DNA of 64,000 nt, from contig CM055870.1 of assembly GCA_029582165.1 (NCBI GenBank), forward strand, positions 47,696,513 to 47,760,512, read 5' to 3'. The stretch is from Portulaca oleracea. Lineage: Eukaryota > Streptophyta > Magnoliopsida > Caryophyllales > Portulacaceae. Below, one piece after another: positions 20,610-32,800 of this stretch (position 1 is the stretch's first letter; every line of letters starts with the position of its first letter). The notes under the pieces are model-generated. The model saw only the letters and a program-made list of their open reading frames with translations, did no database searches and was not told where the DNA came from. The position numbers were made by a program, and so were the translations under genes.

Positions 20610-22878
20610 CAAGAACCTCCACCAAGTACTAAAGAACTGTGTACCACAAAGAGAGCCACCCAAGTACCAAAGAAGGTCTTCTTGGCCTCAAATGTTGGCT
20701 TCATTCTTTCGAACCAAGTGCCCATAAAGTACAAAGACCCATGATGCCCTACCATCTCCATCACCACAAGTGATAGTCTGATAGAGAGAGCCTTTGCTTG
20801 ACCTAGGAGCTAGTGTGAACTTGTTGCCTTTGCATGTGTACGAAATGCTTAGACTATGTGAGCTTAAACCTACTAGGATGGTGTTGTAATTGGCTGACAA
20901 GTCAACTAAAGTGCCTAAAGGAGTAGTGGAGGATGTTTTGATTAAAGTTGGAGATTTTGTGTTTCCGGTGGATGTTGTTGTCTTGGAAACTGCTAGAGTT
21001 CAAAGTTTTAGAGATGAGATTCTTATTGTCCTAGGCCGACCTTTTCTTGCTACTTTAAATGTCTGGATAAACTGCAAGGATGGTAGAATGAAGTTGACCT
21101 TTGGGAACTTAACCATGGAGTTGAACATTTTTTATTTGCAAAAGTCACCATCAGGTTTTGATGAGCATGAGAAGAGTACCTTGAATTGGGTGAGTGATTT
21201 TGTTGATGATAGTGAGAACTCTGATCTTGTTGATGTATCTTGTGTTGATGAGCTGACTGAATTAGGCATTGATCCTGACTTTGTGAAGTCTTTGTGTGAC
21301 TCCGATATGTTTGATAGTGATTTGTTATATGAGTCCTTGTTTGCATCAAAAACTGTGTCTGAGACAATAGAACCTGAACCACCCTCGTCCACCACTCTTG
21401 AGTTGAAACCCCTCCCATCTGAGTTGAAATATGTTTTTCTTGGCCCTAGTGAGACCTACTCTGTGATTATTGCCTCTGATTTAGGTAAGGACCAAGAGAA
21501 TCAATTGATTGAATTCCTTCGGACGAACAAGGGAGCTTTGGGGTGGACTTTGGGAGATATTAAGGGGATTAGCCCTTCTATTGTTCAACATCGGATCTTC
21601 TTAGAGGATGAGAGTGCTACCCATAGAGACCCCCTTAGGAGGTTAAACCCACAGATGAAAGAAGTAGTGAAAAAGGAGATCCTCAAGTGGCTTGACCATG
21701 ATATCATTTACCCAATATCTGATAGCAAGTGGGTGAGTCCCATTCATGTGGTCCCAAAGAAAGCGGTTTTGACTGTTATGGAAAACGAGCAAGGAGAGTT
21801 AGTGCCCACCCGCGTTCCTTCTGGTTGGAGAGTTTGCATAGACTATAGGAAACTTAATAAAGCAACTAGGAAGGATCATTTTCCCTTGTCGTTCATGAAT
21901 CAAATGTTAGAAAAGTTAGCGGGGCATGAGTACTATTGTTTCTTAGATGGTTATTTTGGTTATACCCAAATTTCCATAGCTCCTTGTGACCAAGAAAAAA
22001 CCACATTTACCTGTCCATTTGGCACCTTTGCTTTTCATAGGATGCCTTTTGGTTTGTGCAATGCTCCTGCTACTTTCCAAAGATGTATGGTCTCAATATT
22101 TTCGGACTTAGTTTAGGATTGTGTGGAGATTTTCATGTATGATTTTTTTGTGTTTGGCATTTCCTTTTATACATGCTTGGCTAACTTCAGTCAAGTGTTG
22201 AAGCGTTGTCAAGAAAAGAATTTGACTCTAAATTGGGAGAAGTGCCATTTTATGGTGCAAAAGGGGATAGTTTTTAGGTCATGTGATCTCTAAAGAGGGA
22301 ATTAAGGTAGACAAGGCAAAAATCGACCTAGTTATGAATTTGACTCCCCCCACTTCTATGAAGAAAGTTAGATCTTTTCTAGGACATGTCGGGTTTTACC
22401 GTAGATTTGTCAAAGATTTTAGCAAGATAGCTAAGCCCCTATCGTCTCTGTTAGCTAAGGATGTGCCATTCAACTTTTCTGATGATTGTATGAGGGCATT
22501 TAACCAGCTTAAAGAAGCCCTCATTTCTCCTCCCATTCTCAAACCTCCCACCTGGGGAGAACCATTTGAGATCATGTGTGATGCGTCAGATTTTTCCATT
22601 GGTGTTGTGCTAGGTCAAAGAATAGAAAAGAACCCGGTAGTGATTCATTATGCTAGCCACACCTTGAATGAGGCCTACTTGAACTATACTGTAACTGAGA
22701 AGGAATTCCTTGCCGTTGTATATGCTTTCGAAAAGTTCAGACCTTATTTTCTTGGTGCGTAAGTCATAGTATACACCGACCATCCGGCTATTAGATACTT
22801 GATGGAGAAAAAGGATTCAAAACCTAGACTGGTTAGGTGGGTCTTGTTGCCTCAAGAATTCAATTATGAGATTCGGGG
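20610..22878 (+). pseudogene. Retroelement protease-RT-RNase H polyprotein, broken
   Basis: This is the enzyme part of an Athila/Tat element. The protease begins near 20610 (LCTTKRATQVPKKVFLAS). It has stops and a damaged active site around 20780 (the usual LDLGASVN reads PRS-CE-LV/NLLP across frames). It continues openly from 20890 with KVPKGVVEDVLIKVGDF and LIVLGRPFLATLNVW. RT follows: LNPQMKEVVKKEILKWLD, WRVCIDYRKLNKATRKDHF, CFLDGYFGYTQISIAP and MPFGLCNAPATFQ. A TAG stop at 22114-22116 is followed by FMYDFFVFG, where FMDD has become FMYD. After a frameshift near 22270 the connection segment (SFLGHVGFYRRFVKDFSKI) and RNase H continue ([45 protein letters not shown]), with a TAA stop at 22760-22762. 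The frame ends at a TGA near 22880 where integrase should start. Confidence 0.9.
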
Positions 22879-23742
22879 TTGAGGCGAACCATTGTCAATG
22901 TAAATATTGTAAATAGTTTGTTTTTAGTTTAATCTTTAGCTAGTGTCATATATATTTGTTTTTCTTTTCAATCTTGCATGTGAACATTCACGCGTAGTAT
23001 GATTTTCTTGTTTATTTCTAACCTATGGTGTAATGTTCTCTTAGATCGTGGATCAGGTAGACTTTTATTGAAGATCTTGAGGTAACTTCCTTCTACCCCC
23101 TCTTTGAATGTGTATATATCTTTGATCCATGACGCATGCTTGATCTTCCTTTTGGGTGGCGAACCCCTTGAGTGTGAATGTTGGGAATATTTTGTTGTTG
23201 GCGTCGTGTGAGCTCGGGTCGCCACCACTTTTTGTTTGTTAGGTGTTTGTTTGCGTATTTTTTGTAGGTTTTCTGCCTTACTTGTGACACCCTTCCCACA
23301 ATGGGGACATTGTGAAGTTTTGTGTGGGAGTGGGGGTGATATTTCCTTATTCATGGTAGATCACCTAGTCTTTTGATTTTGTTTTTCGTAGTTTTTGCTA
23401 AAATTTGAAAATTTTTGTGTGGAAAAGGAGAAAAAAAGGGAGTGAAAAACCTTTAAAGTTTTTCTTTTTCTTTTGTTTTTGCTTTGTTATTAGGGAAAGT
23501 GTAATCAATGCTTCGAAAACTTTCTTAATCTCCTTGAAAGCAACCTGTATGAGCATAATCAGCCTTAGTTCAAGTATTGTCATGACTCATTCGTTAAATG
23601 CTTGATAAGATCCTTGATTCTTTCACGTTATTCTTGAAACTGTGAGGCTTTAGTGGATCATTTCCGAGCTTTTTAAAAAAGTGAAAGTTAATTAAGTTTA
23701 ATTAAATTGGATTAATTGGTTAATTGCCGACTAAACCAACAA

Positions 23743-24060
23743 GGGCCGATGTGAGTGGGCGGCACTCACATCCCTTAAGCCTTCGTTTGCGTATGGAATA
23801 GCTCTTGTTGGGAGGGTAGACCCCATTATGGGTCGTTCGGTATCCCGAAAAACCCGACATTGACCTTGAAAGTGTAACGTTAAGTTAGTATACCTACATG
23901 GGTTGGTATGAGTGGCGCGGCGCTCTTACCCCTTCAGCACTTCGTTTGCATATGGAGTAGCATATGAAGTAGCCCATGTTGGGAGGGTAAATCCCGTTAT
24001 GGGCCGTTCAAAACCCGAAAAAACTAACACCAAATCTCGTTGAGGTAAGTTGAAAATGTT
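23743..24060 (+). repeat. Diverged tandem pair with hairpins, about 160-bp period
   Basis: Two units share a GGCACTCACATCCCTTAAGC-like block, a CTTCGTTTGC(G/A)TATGGA(A/G)TAGC block, GTTGGGAGGGTA, CCC(A/G)TTATGGG(T/C)CGTTC and CCCGAAAAA. In the first unit ATGTGAGTG (23749-23757) pairs with CACTCACAT (23763-23771). In the second the equivalent stem is GAGTGGCGCGGCGCTC. Paired stems kept in both copies hint at an RNA structure in the element transcript. Confidence 0.75.
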
Positions 24061-24106
24061 GGGCCGTTAAATTCTAAAACCCAACACCAAAAAGAATTGC
24101 AACAAA

Positions 24107-24290
24107 TGTGAAGTTTTTCCTTGCGTCTCCTACGGCCCTCACCAAGCCAAGGGCGACATAAGCGAGGGAGAACGACACCTAAATAAAAGAATCGTAATAA
24201 TTGTGAAGTCTTTCCTTGCGTCTCCTGTGGCCCTCACCAAGCCAAGGGTGACATAAGCGAGGGAGGACGACACTTAAGTAATCTTTTGCT
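24107..24290 (+). repeat. Tandem duplication, 95-bp period
   Basis: TGTGAAGTTTTTCCTTGCGT at 24107 recurs as TGTGAAGTCTTTCCTTGCGT at 24202. Both are followed by CCCTCACCAAGCCAAGGG, GACATAAGCGAGGGAG and ACGACAC. Confidence 0.93.
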
Positions 24291-24781
24291 TTGATACAAG
24301 CTTGGAATGTGATTTGCTCTAGATCAATCAGAATCGAGTAGAATAACACTTGCACTTGAGCACATAGGATCTTGTTTTGTAGGAGATGTTGGGAATCGAA
24401 AACCTTAAAGATTGGCAATGCCTTGAATTAAGTGATTTGGTATGCTCATAATGGTTCCTTTTGGTTGATTAGTATTGTTTTCCTTGCGGCGATTGCATGA
24501 TTCCTAGAACAAGCAACTTTTCTTTTCGTTCTTTTCAAACCTTGTTTTGTTTTTCACTTTCCCTCTCTCCTTTTCTTTGGCTTTTGTGGGTATAGCTTCT
24601 ATAAACCCTCACGAGACCTTCCTCGTCCACTTGGGCTGCCAAGGGTTCAAAGGGCTTGATGCATGTGCTAAATGCATCTGCGATTCCTGCGAAAGTGAGT
24701 TAGGGTAGTTAGTTTCTGTTTCTCTTTCTTTTTCTTTGTTTTTAGTTTGCTTGGGGCGAGCAAACCCTTATGTGGGAGTGT

Positions 24782-25995
24782 TGTTCGGTCTCACTCCGAG
24801 CAAAATTCTCATCATTTATAGGGGATTTTGTTTGTTCTAGTCCCTTAATTATATATAAGATATGATGATTTTTAGTTTTGTAGGTTAATAATGTGTTAGA
24901 GTCAAAACCTGAGCAAAAGTGGAAAAAGCTGAGCGAAAGTGCCGGGCAGACGGGCGTCGCACCCGAGTCATGTTGGGTTGCGCCCGTGACATGCCCCTAT
25001 TCCGTAGTGCATCAACCAAGGTAAAGAATCAGTCGGGCGTCGCTCCCGAGACACTGAGGGTCGCACCCGTGCCAGAGAGTCGTCGCACCCGCGATGTAAC
25101 CCGTCACGCCCGTTACAGGAGTTGGACAAGTCTTTGAAATTTTTGATGGAAAAAGCCTAGACAAAGGTCGCGCCCGAGTCACAACCTGTCACGCCCGCGA
25201 CCGGATGCGGAGAAGGAAATTGACCTGCAGACAGAAGCCTGTCGCGCCCACGACGGCCTGATTTTCTGCATATTGTTCCGGGCAAAACGATTGAGTTTTG
25301 TGCAACGGTGTTGGGTTGTATATATACCCTAAGGAGCGAAATTAGTAGCAACTAGGTTTTCTATTAGGTTTCTCTACTTTCTATATTTAAGCTTTATCAT
25401 CATGTTTTCTCTTAATTAGGGTTTTAAGCTTGATTGTTCTCCAAGTTTCTCTAGCTTTTGATTGTAATCAACTCTTCTTGCAATTAATTTTAGAAAATCT
25501 TTCTTCATTCTCTTGTTTTATCTTGCTTTTATTGTTTGGTTGTCATTTTCTCATAGTTTAGCCACAAAAATCTCAATCCAATTTTACTGGGGAGGAGGAT
25601 TAAGGATCAGAAATTCTACTTACAAGTGAGAATTTGGGGGTTCTTAATAATCCAATTCACACCTTCTTATTTTGTTCGGAAGAAGCCCAAAATGAAGATT
25701 AGAGATGAAGGCTAGAGGTACAGAGAAGGATTTGATGCTTCAAGGGTATGGTTTCTTGTTCCTAATTTCAGTATTAAGTTTAGTTTAATTGTTTTCTTGA
25801 TCCTTGCTTTCAATTGCTAGTATAGTTAGTCTTATTCCTTGAGAAGTAGTGTAATCCATTTCATATTCATGTTGCTTGATTGTTGATGCTAAGAACTGCA
25901 TGTCTAGATTAGCTTAATTGCTTTCATTACATAATTTACTGTTTTCTGCACTTGTGAAACCTTAGCAAGCCTTTTTCACCTAAACAAGCCTAAAC
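24782..25995 (+). mobile_element. 3' LTR of the Athila/Tat element (right end uncertain)
   Basis: The LTR is taken to start at TGTTCGGTCTCACTCC directly after the purine tract TGTGGGAGTG. At 24950-25260 it carries at least eight degenerate copies of a GTCGC(A/G)CCCG(A/C/T)G word. A TATA box TATATATACCC lies at about 25318-25328, followed by an AGGGTTTT leader. The right end is not marked by a clear CA plus target duplication; similarity in style to LTR bodies fades near 25990. Confidence 0.5.
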
Positions 25996-27929
25996 ACCCA
26001 TCCCTTGGATTCAACAACCCCTACTTGAAAACCACAAAAACAACAATCGAACAAGCCCCAGCGCACATCTTTGGCCCAATTATTGCATTTGCTAAGAAGA
26101 CACGAAGCTAGAACCTCATTCTTGATCTCGATGCTTTCAGGCAGCCTTAACCTGCTTTCTATCGCCTCGGTACTACAATTCTATGGTCCACTACTACACA
26201 AATCTAAAGAGGCATCATGGGAAGCATAGTATACACGTTCGCAGTGATTCTAGCGATCCAAGCCCTTATCCCAACCATCGACCTTATTAGATGCCTACTC
26301 AGATCCCTTCTCAGATGCCCAAGTCTTATCAGATGCACTCGCCAAAAGCATTTACACTCACTTTTGCTATTTAAAGTTAAGTATAGTGATAAATTTCCTA
26401 ACAAATAATTTATTTTTCTGAAATAGTCAATAACTTTCATTGCTTTTTGTTTGTACGTCATTTGTCTAACACTAATGATCATCTTTTTTTTACTAGGGGG
26501 CGCTATGGATAAAATTTGTAGAGAGCTCAAATCTTATCTATTATATCCTATCATCTAAAATATTCCAAGTTTGTGGAGAAACATACATAGGAGATCTTGG
26601 AGGCCTAGGAGCACCTATAATGTGGCTAGATGTTCCAGAAGATATCAGCACCACAAGGTCTACAATTGGAATGACTTTGGGGCTGCTCCAAAATGCAATC
26701 GATAATTTGATTTGTTTGCACTCTTGTGTGAACTTAAGAAATATGTATTGCTCCCATGTATTCTCATAGATGTAATCATTATTCTATTTGTATCGTGTAG
26801 GGAGTACGATAAGTTAGGATCGGTGAATGTAGTAGAATGGATTAACTATGTAATTGAATATATAAAAATATTCAATAGTATACAAGCATATTCTCTTTAG
26901 TTCTATTTTAATGTTTTCTAACCATTCTCCTATTCTTTATTTGTGATCATTCTCATCAGACGAATTCTTCTTGAATACTAACAATTATACGACGGTATTA
27001 GATTTCATGCTATATATTTGTTGTCAAACTCATGCAGACAGATTAGCTTGGATCCTGGGCAAAGATTTGGCCAATGTGATGGCACAAGATTATTTCAAGT
27101 ACAAAAAGGATTTATATTTAGTATCTCAAGGCCATTAAGATATTGCTTCTTACTTTATATATATCAAGAACTTATGAGATGAGAAACAATGTATTACATA
27201 TTTCTATCAAAAAAAACAATGTATTACATATATTCCTACCAAGTAGCATTACTAGTGTTACATATACACGTTCATAAACTGTTGTAAAAAGAGCAACAAA
27301 TTCAAGTCATTGTTGGTCTAAATAAAACATTTAAAGCGCTTAGAGCTAACATGTGTGTGTGAGAGTTTCAATGAGAATATTTTTGGAATACTATATATAA
27401 TTGGTCAAATTTACCTTTTTTTTTTAAAAAAAAAAAAAGAAAAGTCATTATATATACATTAATTGCTACAATGAGTTACTAGTTACTACTACCAACAATT
27501 AAATAAATAATACTAGCTAATTATAAAAATACAATAATATAATTAAAAAGGCAAATGACCTTCCATTTAAATGGTTGTTGGTAAGAGAAGTATATTTACT
27601 AAAGTGATATTTTTAAACATAAAAAACTATATATATGATATATACATCAATATATAACTAAAATATTATATCATTAATTACGAGGAATATATATATATAT
27701 ATATATATATATTAAATCTTTGTATTTTTTGAAAGTATTGAAAAATATTGTTAATAATTAAATCTTTGTCTTTTTCAAAAAATTATTAGAAAATATGAAT
27801 ATAATTATTCTATAATAATCTATATAAATTTTTATATATGTGTTTTCAACAATATAAGCTTTATTATTGCCTCATGTAACGAATGAGTCCAAATACTAGT
27901 ATATACTATATATAATTATATATAGTATG
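25996..27929. other. Unassigned region with two open segments
   Basis: I do not recognise a gene. One plus-strand frame without ATG is open from 26502 to 26780 (LWIKFVESSNLIYY, YIGDLGGLGAPIMWLDVPED). It follows a TTTTTTTACTAG that would serve as a splice acceptor. A second short one (27036-27139) reads LAWILGKDLANVMAQDYFKY and ends in a stop after SQGH. They could be exons of a decayed gene or chance. The rest (27180-27929) is AT-rich, with a TA microsatellite at about 27690-27711. Confidence 0.3.
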
Positions 27930-28034
27930 ACGGATTCGCGGATCCATGCCCAAACCCTGACCCCGACCGAGATTTGCCTAAATGGGGTGTGTTTGGTGGG
28001 TTTGGGGCGGGTCCAAGACCCGCTGCCATCCCTG
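27930..28034. mobile_element. hAT-like element terminus
   Basis: The right end reads GGGTCCAAGACCCGCTGCCATCCCTG, so the opposite strand starts CAGGGATGGCAGCGGG, a common plant hAT terminal motif. GC-rich subterminal GGTTTGGGGCGGGT repeats precede it. The partner end was not found, so this may be a fragment. Confidence 0.5.
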
Positions 28035-29459
28035 ATCAAAAGACCTCATTCCTTCTAATTCATCTCATATGGCTTATCATTCAAGGCAAGATGCAACCTT
28101 TGTTGATAGTAGGGTTTTGCATAGTTCAGTCTGAACCAAAAAGGAAATTGGACCGGATGAAACCAAGTACTATATCGAATGGGCCAACGAAAGTTTGTTC
28201 CAGTCCTAAGATCCAAGAAATTATGATATTCTGTCCAACACATGGACCTAACTTAAGGACCAAGGACAGGATCAAAATGCCAAATATAAGTGACTCAACT
28301 ACTACAACTTTTGGGGTATCTTCAAATCTTTCTCAATGGGGTTGTGCATAGTATAGTCTACACCGAAAAGGAGATTGGACTTAGGATTTGACCCAACAAG
28401 TTTGGTTAGTCAAATGTAGGATCGAAGAAACTTCAATTGGTTCAGTCCAAAATCGAACTTTTTTCAATCTAATCTTTAGTCCACAGCTCAGTTCCCAAAT
28501 TTTGTCATCGCTCCTTTCGATTCAGTCCTGGACCAATGCTTAACCCTACAAATCGCCTTGGTTGTTAAAATCGCAACTCAAATAGTACTGCCCTACAGTC
28601 TAGAGAAGTTAAAACAATAACTTATGCCATAATCGCTACCTCATTATAATCGTATCAAGATCCAACTAAGATGATCATAATAGAATAGATATAGCCAACA
28701 TGATGATATAATCTATTCGATCTTAATTCTAACTTAACTATGTCAAAATTGGGGTTTTTTTAGACTTTTTAAGATACTACTTTTCATTTTTCAACTGCAC
28801 TTCAAGTCATACATTTGACAATTTCTTTATTCCTAAAATCACCATTCATGTATCATGTTCAAAGAAGAATAATTGAGCACTCGCTAATAATTTTTAACAG
28901 AGGTAGTAGCATCTACATCTCTAAAAACTTCACAGGTTTGTACTGCATAGAAGACAATGTTCACCAAGTAAAGAAATACAAATGGTACATTGGGAATCGT
29001 GGTATGTACTCGCCAACAATCAAAGCTTTTAGAATTAGAATCTTAAGATCGATTGGATAGTTAGAATCAAAATCGTAACATCGGATTGAAGATCGTAAGT
29101 TTCCGATATATTAAGTAAAAAACGAAAAAGGTTCCATAATATTTGAAATCTTAACTTTCACTATACAAGAAACGATATGTAAAATTGTATTTCAATGGAT
29201 AACTTTAACGCCAAACTTATATTCTTATGACAAAATTTTGAACCCAATAATGTCAACAAAAGTTATCAAATTCACGTGGTATCGTGAATCCGATCGTAAT
29301 CGTATTGAAATCCTAACACATGATATTCATACTAAACTAGGATCGTAAGATCCTAACTGCTTTAAGATTCTAATAAGAATTGGATCGCAGAAAGTTTTCG
29401 AACCCTAAAATCACAGGAACGTTTATCCGAATCTGGATTTAATAACTATGCCAACAATA
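28035..29459. other. Unassigned repetitive DNA 3' of the WD40 gene
   Basis: No gene is supported. A candidate non-autonomous element lies at about 28111-28549, with ends TAGGGTTTTGCATAGT and, reversed, TAGGGTTAAGCATTGG. An internal third copy (GGGGTTGTGCATAGTATAG) is at 28337, and no target duplication is seen. Between 28590 and 29410 there are many scattered ATCGTAA/TTACGAT words typical of an old repeat. Confidence 0.4.
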
Positions 29460-29821
29460 CTTATTAAACAAAGTAGCATATTCTACAAAGGTGTATGTTG
29501 GAAAACTATGCTAGTTAAATACAACAGCTTATTCTGGACCTCAAAGGCCACATATATGTACAGTAGCTCAGCATTCACAAGGAAAAGCCACTGATTTTGC
29601 ACAGCAGCCAGCTTTTCCGTAACGAATTTGTGAAGCCGAAAAGACGTCACAAATTGATTGTCCACAAATAAAAACAAGAATTAGGACAATCAAATCAAGG
29701 GAATCCCCACCAGAAATGTATTGTTTTTCCCTTGATTGTTTTGTCATACAACAAAAAGTTGGATGTTTGGATAGGCAGATTCCCTAACTCGGACAGACAT
29801 TTTGGGTCATCCTTCACTAGC
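29460..29821 (-). other. Probable 3' UTR of the WD40 gene
   Basis: Non-coding continuation of the last exon. Weak AATAAG-type signals lie on the minus strand at about 29528-29540 and 29459-29466, so the transcript probably ends near 29440-29520. The two short ORFs here have no recognisable features. Confidence 0.4.
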
Positions 29822-32800
29822 TTAGCCAGAAAAATAACGTCTCCTGGGGCGGCTTCTTCTTTTAAGAGGCGGTGGTGCCACATCATCATTGCCCCGGAAT
29901 TCACTTCTGAGGACTTTCCCATCCCATGAAGAACTTATGATCACCGGGTAACAAGGATGCCAAGAACAATCTCTCACGGTTTGTTCATGGTGGTCTAGCT
30001 TCGAGATTAAAGCTCCAGTAACCTAAGGTTTCATCAACAAACCAACCGAGTTAAATTCAAAACTGAAAAACGCAGATGCAAGAATAGCACATTAAAGCAT
30101 TGCCATATTACAAAACCCCAATTGTTGTAAATCTCTCCCCATAACAAAGTTGAAAGCTACCAATCAAATTCTGGTAATAACACAAGATAGCTCCAATTAT
30201 TACAACTAGCCATGCTTATTTTCTTCCCCTATTCTTAACATTGCCATGCTCCTATATTCTCGGTGTATACTGTATGATTAAGCGTAACATGTGTACAAGA
30301 TTTTAGTTTAAAGGTTGTATTGAGGATAAAAATGTTAACATATTACTCTAATACGTTAGCAATGTATGGATATTAATGATTGTGTTAATTTGAAGGTACA
30401 TAGTTTAGTATTAATTTAACCTGATCATTTGCATTTGACAATAACAATCTTTATCAAATTTTTTGCCAGCAATAATTGGAAAAGTAATTCTAAACAATAA
30501 TAAATTCATAAGAATTCAAGAGATGCATAGCTGATTTTATAATTATCAAAAGATGCATCATTCATACATTAGGAAGTGCTCGTCAGTGCTTGTGTTAAAA
30601 GCTGATTATAAGTATAAGTACTAATAATAAGTTGAAAATAACAAGCCATAAATATATAAATTTAGAACCCACATTTAACTGATTTTATATGGCATGATTT
30701 GTTATTCAACATTTTTGGGTGTACTTTCAGGTCTGGTTTACGGTCTTTCCGCGTTGGGCCATTCAATTCGAGTATGTGTTGCTAGGTCTTACGACAAGTA
30801 GGCATACCACAAAGTTTCATTCATCCTACATATACCCTCCCAAACAAGAAATTGAAAAACGATTACTGACCAAATCATATATATAGACGGCTCCATCATT
30901 TGATCCTGTATAAATATACTTCTGGCCAGTGCTGCATCAAGCAAATACACATATTAGATTTGACAAATATCAACAAGCATTATCAGCATCATCATCATCA
31001 ACCACTGCGTCTACAGGCTCCACATAAATGGGGCCTAGCGACATCTAGAAGTAGGCATCCTTAACTTACCAAACATCATTTAAGTTATTTTTTTTAACTG
31101 CATAGCACATGATCATTTTTCCGTTTTCTATTTTCACTTTTTTTTCCTTCTTTTTGACATTGGCGTTGGGGAACTCTCGGAAGGTTTCACTCAAGAGAAC
31201 AGAACATGCATGTTAGAGGCTACTTCTACCTCATGATCCATATTCTCTACAGGTTGAATAGAGCTAGCAAAGCTAGGTAACAATTTCAAGCAATTATAAC
31301 TCAAGGAAAACATTCCCATGTCCCAAGGGTTCCTATGCTACGGAAAAAGAGAAAAGGGAGCTCCCAACGTTAAATAGCATTGGATGTTTAATCAGTTATT
31401 TACTCCACAACCAACTACGAAAACAATAATGAAGATGGGGAAGTTCAAACCGATGAAATAGTAGCACACTTGCTTTGAGATTAGGTGCGGTTCAAACATC
31501 AGAGATAGATGCTTGAATTTATCCAACGTTGAAACACATCAAAGTTGGGCTGATGATAGGGAACAACAATCCCTGAAGTTTGCTGCTGTTGTTGAGAACA
31601 TATTCCTATTTTCCTTCCTCGAAAATCAATGGTGTAAATGGGAAAAAATAAATAAAATCAACTTTGGTGTGCGCTAGAAGTAAACCCTTATGCTAGGGGT
31701 TTGACAATTCCCTCAATGGTAACGCCATAGTTTAAGGCCAAAGTTGATGTCATGAACTGTTTAACTCTATTAAGGACTAAGGAGACAGAGTGAGGCTACA
31801 ATATCCCGATCATATGTAGGGAACAAACATAGAAAACATTCCAATTTGCTGAGCGTACCATACTGTCTGAACTGAAGTAACGAATTTTTTTCAGTGCTTT
31901 GATCGTGGTGATGAAATTTTGTTGATCAAACTCGAAATTAATTCTAGGTAAACGTACATAAAGTTATCAAACTCAATATCAGTTATAGGTAAAATTGATG
32001 TACATAAAATTTGAAATCAAGATGATGGGGATAATTACGTTACCTATATTCAGGCGAGAAGTGACAGCGTATAAGAGTACGGAGGACTGAGTGACCTCTA
32101 TATGTTGTCAAAGATTGATCATTTGGATGCCTTAATTTTCTAAGCTCTGGCGGGTATTCCATCCACCTATAGTCCCAATCATACATCTGTCTTCGTGGTG
32201 CCCTGAAGGAAAACAAACAAAAAGATAATAACAGATAGCTCAGTTCACATGACTTCCTTCTAGAAAGGTTCCTTGCTTATAAAGTATCAAGAAGTCTCGC
32301 TTAAGCATACTAGTTGGACGTCATGCATGGATTCCTAAAAATATATTGAAATCACCAAATGGTCCTGTGAACATGCTTGTGGAGAAGACAACATATCTAG
32401 GAAGAGCCGCTCACAAAATTTATTAATAATGGAAACTTTTTTATGTGAGCAGCAGCAACAACAAACTCCTAGTAGGTATAGCTTTCTTCCTAGATGTTGG
32501 TAAACTTACCTAGCTAACCATCTTTGTTTGTAGAGAGATAATTCCAAGAGAAGCTCTAAAACAATGGAGAAAATAATTTGAAGTTTAAAATCATAAGAAA
32601 ACAAGATCTATAACCATAGAAAGAAATTTTTTTAAAAAATTGCAACTAAATATAATATGGACTATTATTTTTGGGAAGGGTGGAATTATATAAAATGTAA
32701 TAATAGTAAAAAGAGTAAATAAATAAACATTGAGAAATTTTTTTAAGTGACAAATCTTTTATGCATGTAGAACCAACAATAAATATTAAATAACAGGTAA

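Larger units (their letters stand above)
22879..24781 (+). other. 3' untranslated region of the Athila/Tat element
   Basis: No gene is supported. Recognisable lineage landmarks are GTGTGGGAGTGGGGGTGATA at about 23320-23339 and TTGGGGCGAGCAAACCCTTA then TGTGGGAGTG (24771-24780), the purine-rich segment that precedes the 3' LTR in Tat-type elements. Two internal repeat pairs are listed separately. Confidence 0.55.
20480..26000 (+). mobile_element. Athila/Tat-type Ty3/gypsy element, deleted
   Basis: In order this plus-strand element holds protease, RT and RNase H (about 20610-22878), a long 3' untranslated region with internal repeats (22879-24781) and an LTR-like block from about 24782. There is no gag, no 5' LTR, and the integrase is missing after RNase H. 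The left edge lies just right of the Harbinger-like terminus at 20302. It is a different and differently oriented element from the one at 7.7-15.9 kb. Confidence 0.8.

Noticed and set aside
21050..21418. Minus-strand His/Gln/Ser-rich ORFs
   Set aside because: They are shadows of the plus-strand protease-RT frame.
22970..23354. 128-residue minus-strand ORF in the 3' UTR of the Athila/Tat element
   Set aside because: Low-complexity basic composition, no family features, opposite strand to the element.
26217..26408. 63-residue ORF MGSIVYTFAVILAIQ with a hydrophobic start
   Set aside because: There is a possible signal-like start, but no family, no partner exon and an overlapping minus-strand ORF of equal length; not enough for a gene.
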